IMG/VR virus record: IMGVR_UViG_3300012931_000007
Location: 1 to 47,149 of that record
Source: a virus
Strand: one strand, 5' to 3'
Length of the DNA: 47,149 nt
Within the stretch, counting starts at the first letter, position 1, and every line of letters starts with the position of its first letter. The notes under the pieces were generated by a model. That model was not told the origin of the DNA. It saw only the letters and a list, made by a program, of their open reading frames with translations, and did no database searches. Positions 20,763-28,051 of the stretch are shown here, piece by piece. A program made the position numbers and the translations under genes.

Positions 20763-20912
20763 TTATGCTACTCGAGCAATTCGCGCTATTGTGTGCCCTT
20801 TCCCGATGAGCCGTTGTACCGTGCCATTCAACTCGTACCTGCCCTGTACAATCAGCTCCTCATACGTCCTTACTAGATTCCCGGTCGCATAGATGATCTT
20901 ATAGGCCTTCAT
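20763..20912 (-). CDS. Small hypothetical protein
   Basis: The 49-residue gene starts at ATG 20912 (MKAYKIIYATGNLVRTYEEL), behind GGGGGAAGA. It reads as a beta strand, a helix and a basic end (IGKGHTIARIARV). Upstream are three 22-bp tandem repeats that could be operator sites for it. Function is unknown. Confidence 0.6.
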   Translation of the reverse strand: MKAYKIIYATGNLVRTYEELIVQGRYELNGTVQRLIGKGHTIARIARVA

Positions 20913-20927
20913 TCTTCCCCCTTTATA

Positions 20928-20993
20928 CGCACAAGATAAAATCTATATCCGTACAAGATAAAACCTATAACCGCACAAGATAAAATCTATATC
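20928..20993. repeat. Three tandem 22-bp repeats, probable operator or iteron array
   Basis: Copies lie at 20928-20949, 20950-20971 and 20972-20993 with no spacing. Copies 1 and 3 are identical, and copy 2 differs at three positions. Each contains AGAT-AAA-ATCT, a short dyad (broken in copy 2). A 22-bp period is about two helical turns, which places equivalent bases on one face of the DNA. They end 15 bases before the start codon's upstream G-rich site of the gene at 20912. Confidence 0.85.
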
Positions 20994-21023
20994 GACCGGG
21001 CTGTGGACCGGATCGCCGCATTA

Positions 21024-21091
21024 GGCGCTAGGCCCTTCGGCCGTAGCGCCCCATCTGCGACCTACGGGTGGGGGGATACCGTACCCGTAGG
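21024..21091. promoter_or_regulatory. Two strong hairpins in the non-coding spacer
   Basis: GGCGCTA-GGCC (21024-21034) pairs with GGCC-G-TAGCGCC (21039-21050), an 11-bp stem with one bulge. Then CCTACGGGT (21061-21069) pairs with ACCCGTAGG (21083-21091). On the minus strand they follow the gene at 21103 and may terminate, attenuate or process that transcript before the 22-bp repeats. Confidence 0.6.
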
Positions 21092-21102
21092 CGATGTTTG
21101 CT

Positions 21103-21336
21103 TTACTTGGCCGGCTTTGAGCCGATGCGGACGATCGAGCATGTGACCTGGTACTTATCCCCGTTGCCCATGTCGATCTTGCCGCCAGCAAAGTATCCCT
21201 CGCTCCCCGACGAGAACGCATTCCCGTTCTCGGTCAAGCGAGCTTCGGCAGTCAGGACGCCGTACTTCCCGAACCTGATCTCAAACGGCTCGTTCCTCGT
21301 GCTCTTCTTGCCCTGAACTTCGATGGCGTCTGCCAT
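21103..21336 (-). CDS. First gene of the early block, beta-rich hypothetical protein
   Basis: The start chosen is ATG 21336 (MADAIEVQGKKSTRNEPFEI), behind AAAGGATG. ATG 21345 lies inside that site. The 77-residue protein is beta-rich (RFGKYGVLTAEARL, GGKIDMGNGDKYQVTCSIVR) and may be a single small barrel. It is the gene closest to the putative origin and control region on the minus side, a place where phages often keep early regulators or host-takeover proteins. No family is recognised. Confidence 0.6.
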   Translation of the reverse strand: MADAIEVQGKKSTRNEPFEIRFGKYGVLTAEARLTENGNAFSSGSEGYFAGGKIDMGNGDKYQVTCSIVRIGSKPAK

Positions 21337-21350
21337 TTGGTACATCCTTT

Positions 21351-21402
21351 GGCTGTATTATATACAGCCTTCTTAGGGTCTTAGTCCTACACATGTAGGA
21401 CT
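21351..21402 (-). promoter_or_regulatory. Candidate early promoter with two dyads
   Basis: On the minus strand TATAAT (21362-21357) lies inside the dyad GGCTGTAT-ATA-ATACAGCC (21369-21351). A second dyad, AGTCCTACA-TG-TGTAGGACT (21402-21383), covers the -35 region. No good -35 hexamer is seen, so an activator bound at the upper dyad, or repression at the lower one, would make sense. The dyads could also be RNA hairpins of a leader. Confidence 0.5.
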
Positions 21403-21474
21403 GTCGGACCGAGCATCGCTGTTCGGCGATTTCCGGCCGGCGAGAAACCCATTGCAAACGCCGCGCCAAAAAAC

Positions 21475-21666
21475 TTATCCACAAGTTTTCCACAGGACTT
21501 ATCCACAAGGGGAAAACCTGTGCATAACTCGCGTGCCAACTCGTTTTTTATTCGCGTAATTCACGTTCTTGACAGGAAATACGCGCACGCTCGGGCAGGC
21601 GCACGCGCGTGTTCTTAAATAGAAGGCGAAAAAATCGCAAAAAAAGTTGTGCACAACTTGTCCACA
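21475..21666. other. DnaA-box cluster, probable replication origin
   Basis: Perfect DnaA boxes TTATCCACA lie at 21475-21483 and 21499-21507. TTTTCCACA lies between them at 21486-21494. TTATGCACA is found on the minus strand at 21527-21519, and TTGTCCACA at 21658-21666. A perfect GTTGTGCACAAC palindrome is at 21646-21657. Such density in a spacer without genes, beside dyad repeats and an AT-rich tract, fits an origin that recruits host DnaA. No DnaA is encoded here. Confidence 0.7.
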
Positions 21667-21818
21667 GCCCAAAAATCTCCAATCCATCGCAAATCCTGGG
21701 TGTGAAAAAAGTGGCTTGTGTGAAAATCGGCACAGCGTGGGCAAGTCGTTTTGGCAAAACGAATTGCCGGCAAAAGTGGAGATTTTGGAGTGAAAAACGG
21801 CACAGGGGCGCCGCAAAC

Positions 21819-22067
21819 TGACAAAAAATGTCGGAGTGTCGGGCTTGGCGTGACAAAAATGTCGAATGTGTCAAAGTCGAGCAGTGGCGAGGATACGCCG
21901 ACAGGTTGACACGGGGCGCGGGATTGTCTGGGTTTGAGTGTGAGTGTGACATTATGGCATAAAGTGTCATGCTGGAGTTTGACAAAATTACTGATTGTGT
22001 CAATCTTGAGTTTGACAAAATATACGAATATGTCATGCCCAGTTTGACAAAATAGTTGAAAGTGTCA
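21819..22067. repeat. Array of seven TGACA-N13-TGTCA dyads
   Basis: Seven 23-base units start at 21819, 21851, 21907, 21947, 21980, 22013 and 22045. All have TGACA, exactly 13 bases, then TGTCA (TGTCG in the first, TGTCT in the third). The last three share TTTGACAAAAT and are spaced 33 and 32 bases, about three helical turns. The fixed half-site spacing points to a dimeric DNA-binding protein, either a replication initiator (iterons) or a repressor. The protein at 8847 or another phage HTH protein could be the binder. Confidence 0.8.
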
Positions 22068-22343
22068 TGGTATTGAGGGTTTGAGGGTTTATTTGGGTAT
22101 TTATATACAGACTCGGGTTTCACGATTGTGTAGATTGTGTGTAGACTATGTGACGAATACTAAACGCTACACTTGACAAAATCCTTTACACTTGTAAAAT
22201 TGGGTGTTTTTGGTTAGGCGACACTGGTGTAGTGTAATTCTTGGTGGTAGCGATAGCTATTGCACTATTTGGGGATTGGAGGTTTTGGAGTATTGCGGGT
22301 TAGGTGAAGACATGAACTTTTGGTTCATATAAGCGGGCGTGAT

Positions 22344-22483
22344 TTCTAGATAGTTTGAGAGTTTGTACGTTTATCTGGTATTATTATTTTATATAACATA
22401 TATAATCCATATATATGTATATACATATATACCTATAAAATAAATACCCGGAAAAACTGTCGAATCTCACAAACTATCTAGAA
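22344..22483. other. AT-rich tract flanked by a 14-bp inverted repeat
   Basis: TTCTAGATAGTTTG (22344-22357) is repeated inverted as CAAACTATCTAGAA (22470-22483). The 112 bases between are very AT-rich, with TATATAACATATATAATCC and TATATATGTATATACATATA near 22393-22433. That is the look of a DNA unwinding element. A related GATAGTT/AACTATC pair follows near 22513-22540. Dyads ATGAAC/GTTCAT (22312-22328) and GTGTATGA/TCATACAC (22546-22565) bracket the block. Confidence 0.65.
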
Positions 22484-22574
22484 TCATTACCTTGTAAGCA
22501 ATAAAAGTTTCGATAGTTGCACTGTAACCCTCAAACTATCAAAAGGTGTATGATTTATCATACACTTGCATAGT

Positions 22575-22825
22575 ATGTGCGCCAAAAGCCCACAATCCCG
22601 TTCCCGCACGCCCCTAGGCCCCACAATCCTGCGTCCGCGCGCACAAGGCCCTAGCTCCCACAGCCTAGCGTCATGTGTCATGTGTGCGTGTGGCAGGGCC
22701 CGGAATCCCAGTCCCTAGGGCCCGGAATCCGGAAGGGGGGAGGGGGGGGCCTGGGTGGGGGGACTTTGGGCGCGGGGCGGGCGGGCGCTGGGGGAGCCCC
22801 TTCTCCCCTCTCTCCCCTCCCGCCC
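22575..22825. other. GC-rich spacer with direct repeats and a G-tract (quadruplex potential)
   Basis: From 22582 the sequence turns C-rich with degenerate repeats of CCCACAATCC[C/T]G. AGGGCCCGGAATCC occurs twice (22695-22708 and 22717-22730). From 22731 to 22796 the plus strand has at least eight runs of three or more Gs, followed by a pyrimidine tract to 22830. A frame at 22675-22926 exists but has low-complexity composition and no ribosome binding site. Between 22831 and 22906 I see nothing. Confidence 0.65.
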
Positions 22826-22906
22826 CCTTCATCATACTTTCCATGACGCACTATAACGCACCCGTTCTCCCTCTTCTCTCATTTTCTTCCTTGGTGCAAT
22901 TTTCTC

Positions 22907-22935
22907 TTTACATGACAACGCATTAGATATACACT
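22907..22935 (+). promoter_or_regulatory. Candidate late promoter with leaderless start
   Basis: TTTACA (22907-22912), a 17-base spacer and TACACT (22930-22935) form a weak sigma70-like promoter. Transcription would begin at about 22942, exactly the GTG of the terminase small subunit gene, which has no ribosome binding site. The match to consensus is only moderate. Confidence 0.4.
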
Positions 22936-22941
22936 TACGGC

Positions 22942-23790
22942 GTGAGTCGATTCAGAGCCCGGGACGGCGATTTGGGTCCCTACGGTCAAAGTCTTCCAGG
23001 ACTTGATGATGGAGCGCATGAGTTTCACGCCCCGGAACTGGGTGCGCCGGACGGGCTCTGTCCTTTATGCAACAACACGCAAAGTCCGTCGTATGACCGG
23101 ATGATTATTGACGATCTGCCCTTAAGTGAAGTAGCGAAAAAGATTGGATTCTCGGAAAAGGTGGTTGAGCGTCACGCGGCGTTGCACGTTTGGCCGGTAT
23201 ACATGGAAGCGTTCAAGGAGGTTTGTGGTGCCAAGTTCATGGGCGATATACCGGAAGGAGGGGAGGATGCCCTTGGGCAGCTCTCCGCGCGAGCTCTTAT
23301 CCCGCGTATCCCCGCTTTACTGGAGAAAAGAGTTGCGGAGTTATATCGACACAAGCTGCGGAGTAGAGAGGGAGGTATATCGGAACTACCTCGTGGATCG
23401 CTCGGGAGTTATGCGCTGGATGGGCAAGACGCATCTCGTCCCCTTGCGGCATGGGATGACACAAGAATCAAAGGCGAGCTAATGAAGAAGGGAGAGGAGG
23501 CACTAAATTTCTATGATGAGATGCTGGATATACGGAAGTGTGCGATCAGGATATACGATGAAGTGATGGAAGCAGGAAAGTTGAAGTACTATCCAACGGC
23601 AGTAGCGGCGATACGGGAAAGGCGGGGGATTGTAGAGACTTTAGGGAAGATGTCGCTTATAGCGAAGCAGTTGTCTGATGAGACGGAAGGGAAGAAGAAG
23701 CTATCACCGGGGATGAAATCGGTTGTGGACAGTATATTCAAGTTGCTGCCTGAAGACGAAGAGGCTGAAGACGAAGAGGCTGAAGAATGA
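22942..23790 (+). CDS. Terminase small subunit-like protein
   Basis: The 282-residue product starts at GTG 22942 and overlaps the large terminase by ATGA. A cysteine pair (CPLCNN) near residue 40 is followed by a helix-turn-helix (LPLSEVAKKIGFSEKVVERH at about 57-76), suitable for recognising the packaging site. A long helical part (170-260) would form the oligomer. The C-terminus is acidic with a perfect DNA-level repeat (EAEDEEAE). Place and layout support the small subunit. There is no clear ribosome binding site at this start, so a leaderless transcript or another start should be considered. Confidence 0.65.
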   Translation: MSRFRARDGDLGPYGQSLPGLDDGAHEFHAPELGAPDGLCPLCNNTQSPSYDRMIIDDLPLSEVAKKIGFSEKVVERHAALHVWPVYMEAFKEVCGAKFMGDIPEGGEDALGQLSARALIPRIPALLEKRVAELYRHKLRSREGGISELPRGSLGSYALDGQDASRPLAAWDDTRIKGELMKKGEEALNFYDEMLDIRKCAIRIYDEVMEAGKLKYYPTAVAAIRERRGIVETLGKMSLIAKQLSDETEGKKKLSPGMKSVVDSIFKLLPEDEEAEDEEAEE

Positions 23791-25325
23791 CTCGGGTGGA
23801 AGCGCTTGAGCAGTATAAGATACTTACGAAGGAGGCTACCGAACGTGGAGAGCTTGATTTACTCTACCGGGAACTTGCGGAGAGTGATTTATTCTTTCTT
23901 TTGGTGTTCATCCTTGGCGTTGCGCCCGCGAACAACGAGTGGGTGTATGCTCGATGCCGAGAGTTCCAGGCTGAGCCCGATGGATACTTGGATTTATGGG
24001 CACGGGAACACTGGAAATCGACGATTATCACCCTTGCGGCTGTCATTCAAGCCATATTGAACGATCAAAATATTACGGTTGCGATATTTTCCTTCAATAG
24101 GCCGATTGCGAAGGCATTTTTGCGCCAGATTAAGCAGCATTTTGAGTCAAACGAGCGATTAAAGGAGTTATTTCCTGAGATTTTTTGGTCTGATCCGTCA
24201 AAAGAGGCGCCGAAATGGTCTGAGGACGATGGAATCTGCGTAAAGCGCACGGAAATATTGAAGGAACAGACGATTGAGGCATGGGGGCTGGTTGATGGAC
24301 AGCCAACGAGTAAACATTTTAAGCTCTGCGTGTACGATGACGTAGTAGTTCCCACGTCAGTGGGCACTCCTGAGATGATTCAGAAGACGACGGAGGCTGT
24401 TTCGCTGTCGTTCAACCTGACTTCTGAGTTTGGGGGGCGCCGATGGATGATAGGGACGTTCTATCACTATGCCGACACGTATACGGTTTTAATTAGGCGT
24501 GGTGCGGCGAAGCCGAGGATATATCCAGCGACGAAAGACGGGACAGTAACTGGGGAGCCGGTGTTATGGACCCGGGAACGACTTGCCGAGAAGGTACGTG
24601 ACATGGGTCCCTATGTGTCGAGCTGCCAGCTTTTCCTTAAGCCGGTAATGGAGGGCGACGAGGTATTCAAGCTTGAATGGCTGCAATACTGGAGTCCGCG
24701 ATCTGATTCGTACTGGAAGAACATGAATCGATACATCCTTGTTGATCCGGCGAATGCGAAGCAGAAAAATTCCGACTATACGGTCATGTGGGTGTATGGA
24801 CTTGCGTCAGACAGGAACTATTATACGATTGATTTTATACGTGATAAGATGTCGATGTTTGAGCGATCGAGATGTCTTTTCAAACTTCATCAGCAATACC
24901 ATCCGATTAATGTCGGGTATGAGAAATATGGGATGCAGACGGATATTGATTATATAAAGGACCAGATGACCCGTAATCAGTATCGATTTAATATTACACC
25001 CCTTGGCGGCATCAAGTCGAAGGAAGATAGGATCAAGCGTTTGCAGCCAATTATGCAGGATGGCCGATTTTATATGCCTGAGAGGTTATTTCATACGAAC
25101 TACGAGCACGAGTCACGCGATCTTGTGCAAGACTTTATCAATGATGAATATCTGCAATTCCCCTACATGACGCACGACGACATGCTTGATTGTGCATCGC
25201 GGATTTTTGATGAGGATTTGAATACATTCTTCCCTAACGGCGGAAGCGAGGATTATCTTCCGGGCGACGAAGAGGAAGAAGATACTGGATATGCATTTGA
25301 TACGTTTGAGTATATGAGGAGCTAG
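23787..25325 (+). CDS. Terminase large subunit
   Basis: The 512-residue packaging motor has an N-terminal ATPase with a degenerate Walker A (AREHWKST at 72-79, the R-x-x-x-K-S/T form common in this branch) and Walker B CVYDD (181-185). The C-terminal RNase H-like nuclease begins at about 315 with YILVDPA and KNSDYTVMWV. Its last acidic residues lie in THDDMLDCASRIF (about 469-481). It cuts and translocates DNA into the procapsid through the portal. Length is normal. It starts within the stop of the small subunit gene, so the two are coupled. Confidence 0.9.
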   Translation: MTRVEALEQYKILTKEATERGELDLLYRELAESDLFFLLVFILGVAPANNEWVYARCREFQAEPDGYLDLWAREHWKSTIITLAAVIQAILNDQNITVAIFSFNRPIAKAFLRQIKQHFESNERLKELFPEIFWSDPSKEAPKWSEDDGICVKRTEILKEQTIEAWGLVDGQPTSKHFKLCVYDDVVVPTSVGTPEMIQKTTEAVSLSFNLTSEFGGRRWMIGTFYHYADTYTVLIRRGAAKPRIYPATKDGTVTGEPVLWTRERLAEKVRDMGPYVSSCQLFLKPVMEGDEVFKLEWLQYWSPRSDSYWKNMNRYILVDPANAKQKNSDYTVMWVYGLASDRNYYTIDFIRDKMSMFERSRCLFKLHQQYHPINVGYEKYGMQTDIDYIKDQMTRNQYRFNITPLGGIKSKEDRIKRLQPIMQDGRFYMPERLFHTNYEHESRDLVQDFINDEYLQFPYMTHDDMLDCASRIFDEDLNTFFPNGGSEDYLPGDEEEEDTGYAFDTFEYMRS

Positions 25326-25328
25326 GAT

Positions 25329-27032
25329 ATGGAAACACGTAAAGAATCAGCAGAGGATAAAAAGCTAGTATCAAACGTCCTAAATGTTTTCTCTAGGCTC
25401 AAGGAAGAGCGCCGTAGGCACGAGTCGCTTTGGGAAGAGATAACAGATTATCTATATCCATGCCGTGCGGGGTGGAATTTTGAGACGGACACTGATTCGT
25501 TCGGCGAGCTTATTTTCGATGGGACGGGTATTGCGTCACATAATAAATTAGCTGATGGGATATTTGGGTGGTTGTGCGCTCCGTCTATTGATTGGCTTGA
25601 TTTGCAGCCAATTGATTCCAAGGATCGTGACAACAAGGCTCTAATGCAGCATCTTGATTTGTGTAAGCAGCATCTCTATCGGGTGTTTGATAAATCGAAC
25701 TTCTATGATGCTATTAGTGAGGATATTCATGACTGTTCGGCTCTTGGAACCTCCGTTATGGTCATGGAGGACGAGGGAGAATATCCTACCTATATTCCGC
25801 TGCATTTAAGAGAAGTGTATATTTCCGAGAACAGGTTTGGGAAAGTTGACACGCTCTATCGTGACTTTGAGATGACGATGCGGCAGGTGGTTGATCAGTT
25901 CCCGGACGCGGTAGATGACAATTTTAAGAAGTCTGCGGCATCGAATGGAGAATCTAAAGTTAGGGTTCTTCACGCGCAATGGCCGAGGGATGTGAATATT
26001 GATTCAGAAGAGATTGACAAACCTCGAATTAAATCTGAAAAGGAATACGCTTCTGTCTACATCTTGCAGGGTACGGCGTCTGCGTCGGGAGCGGTATCAG
26101 GCGGAATACTTCTTGAGAATGGTGGGGTAGACGAGAAGCAGTTTGAGGCGTGGCGATTCTCGAAGTCTCCGGGTGAAGTATACGGTCGATCGCCTGGAAT
26201 GGATGCGATTTTCGATATTAAGATGATTAATCTTATGGCGAAGACGATGGCTGATGTGGCGCAGCTCGCAGCTCGTCCGCCTATCTCTGCCCCGGAGGCT
26301 ATGCGCGGGAAATTGCATATAAAGCCTGAAGGGATTTCATATCGGGTAAGCGAAGAGGAAATAAAGCCGATAATTACAACGCTTGCGTATCCCTATGGCA
26401 AGGAGGAAATGCAACAGAAGATTGCGGTGATCCGTGAGCATTTCAGGACTGATTACTTCATGGTCATGTCGCAGATTCAGGCTGGATCGCGACAGAGGAC
26501 GGCTACGGAGGTCATGGAACTGAAGGCCGAGGGGGCTGCTGCGCTTGGTCCTATTATTGGGCGGGTGCAAGAAGAGCGACTTGATCCGATGGTTCGTATG
26601 ACCATTGCTAATGAAGTTAAGAAGGGCAGGATGCCAAAAGCTCCTGATGGAATTGATCCTAATATCGCTATCAAGGTAGTGTATTGTGGTCCTCTTGCCC
26701 AGGCACAGAGGAAGTATCTGATGGTTCAGGGGATCAATCAGGGGCTCTCTGCCACGCTACAGTATGCTCAGGTTGATCCATTTATTGTATACAACTTTAA
26801 TTTGAATGAGGCTGGACGTGAGCTTGCTGTTTCATCGGGGCTTCCGTACAAGTTCTTGCGTGCGAAGAATGAAGCGGAGGCGCTTCAGGGCCAGGCCCGT
26901 CAGGCTCAGGCCCAGGCGGCAGAGCGCGAACAGGCTCGTCTTGATGCTCAAGCCAATGCGTCGAAGGCGGTAGCACCAGAACCGGGATCGCCATTGAGCC
27001 GAGAAATGTCTCAGAATGCGAGGGGTGAATAA
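25329..27032 (+). CDS. Portal protein (T7-like head-tail connector)
   Basis: The 567-residue protein belongs to the head-to-tail connector family of podoviruses. Characteristic segments include RRHESLWEEITDYLYPCR near the N-terminus, SFGELIFDGTGIASHNKLAD, WLCAPSIDWLDL, and the later KMINLMAKTMADVAQLAARP and SQIQAGSRQRTATEVMELK. Twelve copies would form the ring that DNA passes through. The C-terminus is rich in Q and A (QGQARQAQAQAAEREQARL), as in related portals. Ribosome binding site GGAGCTAGGAT precedes it. Confidence 0.9.
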   Translation: METRKESAEDKKLVSNVLNVFSRLKEERRRHESLWEEITDYLYPCRAGWNFETDTDSFGELIFDGTGIASHNKLADGIFGWLCAPSIDWLDLQPIDSKDRDNKALMQHLDLCKQHLYRVFDKSNFYDAISEDIHDCSALGTSVMVMEDEGEYPTYIPLHLREVYISENRFGKVDTLYRDFEMTMRQVVDQFPDAVDDNFKKSAASNGESKVRVLHAQWPRDVNIDSEEIDKPRIKSEKEYASVYILQGTASASGAVSGGILLENGGVDEKQFEAWRFSKSPGEVYGRSPGMDAIFDIKMINLMAKTMADVAQLAARPPISAPEAMRGKLHIKPEGISYRVSEEEIKPIITTLAYPYGKEEMQQKIAVIREHFRTDYFMVMSQIQAGSRQRTATEVMELKAEGAAALGPIIGRVQEERLDPMVRMTIANEVKKGRMPKAPDGIDPNIAIKVVYCGPLAQAQRKYLMVQGINQGLSATLQYAQVDPFIVYNFNLNEAGRELAVSSGLPYKFLRAKNEAEALQGQARQAQAQAAEREQARLDAQANASKAVAPEPGSPLSREMSQNARGE

Positions 27033-27284
27033 ATGACAAAGGATAAGATTGATAGGATGATGCATCTTCGACGTGTTTATGATACGCCTGATGGTCGCGA
27101 GGAGATTCTTTATCTTTTATCTGATTATGTTTTTTCGACGATTAATCTGGATGACGAGGAATCTTTGATTAGGAGAAATGATGCTTTGCGGCTTCTTTGT
27201 GAGCTTGGGGTATTGACTGACAATAATTTAGTCAAGATAGTTGACAATCTTATGGATATGGACTATATGATTAAGGAGGATTAG
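27033..27284 (+). CDS. Small hypothetical protein between portal and scaffold
   Basis: The 83-residue protein is helical and acidic (MHLRRVYDTPDGREEILYLL, DDEESLIRRNDALRLLCELG). A small protein here, just before the scaffold, is common in phages with this type of portal. Its function is not known to me. It directly abuts the genes on both sides. Confidence 0.65.
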   Translation: MTKDKIDRMMHLRRVYDTPDGREEILYLLSDYVFSTINLDDEESLIRRNDALRLLCELGVLTDNNLVKIVDNLMDMDYMIKED

Positions 27285-28034
27285 ATGGCAGAGCCTATCA
27301 AGGACCCGGCCCCCGCTGTGGAAAAACCGGCCCCGAAGGGCGATCAGACGCCTCCCGCTGAAGAGGGGAAGCAGGGTGATCTTCCAGAGCGTGCGTGGAT
27401 GCAGGACCTTCCCGAGCCCCTTCGGGCCTCGAAGACGCTTCGTAAGTTTTTGGAGAAATCTGATCTTGCGAAGTCGTATGTAGAGCTTGAGAGTAAACTT
27501 GGGCGTTCGGTCTCACTCCCTAAAGAAGGCGCTTCGGCGGAAGACTGGGGTGAGTTTTTCACCAAGATCGGCCGGCCCGGAACGGTCGAAGAGTATGAGG
27601 TACCGCCGGATAAGTTGGACCCTAAGTTTGTAGAAGACTTGCGTAAGAAGTTGCATTCTTCTGGGCTGACGAAGATGCAGTTCAAAGATACGGTTGACGT
27701 TATTGTGGGAGGGACGGAGGCTGCGAAAGCGGAAGCCGCTGCCCAACTAGAACGTAATCGTGTCGATGTTGCTGCAAAGTTGAAAGCCGAGTTTGGTAAG
27801 GATTACGAGGCGAAGATGGCCAAGGCTGAGATTGCTCTTGGCGCTCTTTTCCCCGATTCGATTCGGGCCAGACTCATTTCCGATGGCATCAAGGACGACG
27901 TGGAGTTTATGAAGGCCATGGTCGCCTATGGTGAGAAGTTCGGGAATACGCAGTTTATACGAGGGGTTCCTGCTTCTAGTGGTCCGAAGGCTGATCCGTA
28001 TGATTGGATGAGGGAAAAATACGGCGGCAAATGA
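27285..28034 (+). CDS. Capsid scaffolding protein
   Basis: The 249-residue protein sits between portal and major capsid protein. It begins with a proline-, lysine- and glutamate-rich disordered segment (1-40), then PLRASKTLRKFLEKSDLAKS, and a helical, highly charged remainder (130-235), the usual composition of scaffolds. The segment SYVELESKLGRSVSLPKEGA is typical of this scaffold family. It would guide capsid assembly and then leave. The ribosome binding site is AAGGAGG. Confidence 0.8.
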   Translation: MAEPIKDPAPAVEKPAPKGDQTPPAEEGKQGDLPERAWMQDLPEPLRASKTLRKFLEKSDLAKSYVELESKLGRSVSLPKEGASAEDWGEFFTKIGRPGTVEEYEVPPDKLDPKFVEDLRKKLHSSGLTKMQFKDTVDVIVGGTEAAKAEAAAQLERNRVDVAAKLKAEFGKDYEAKMAKAEIALGALFPDSIRARLISDGIKDDVEFMKAMVAYGEKFGNTQFIRGVPASSGPKADPYDWMREKYGGK

Positions 28035-28051
28035 GACACAAGGAGTAAAGC

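Noticed and set aside
20928-20993. CRISPR array
   Set aside because: The 22-bp units are directly adjacent, without spacers, and no cas gene is present.
21819-22067. CRISPR array or phage-borne mini-array
   Set aside because: Conserved parts are 5-base half-sites with fixed 13-base gaps, an operator/iteron pattern rather than repeat-spacer.
21548-22123. A 191-residue minus-strand frame across the DnaA boxes and dyads
   Set aside because: Its sequence follows the repeated dyads and boxes, has no ribosome binding site, and three frames on this strand are open to a similar extent by composition.
22675-22926. An 83-residue open frame in the G-rich spacer
   Set aside because: Low-complexity glycine, proline and serine content dictated by the G/C tracts, and no ribosome binding site.
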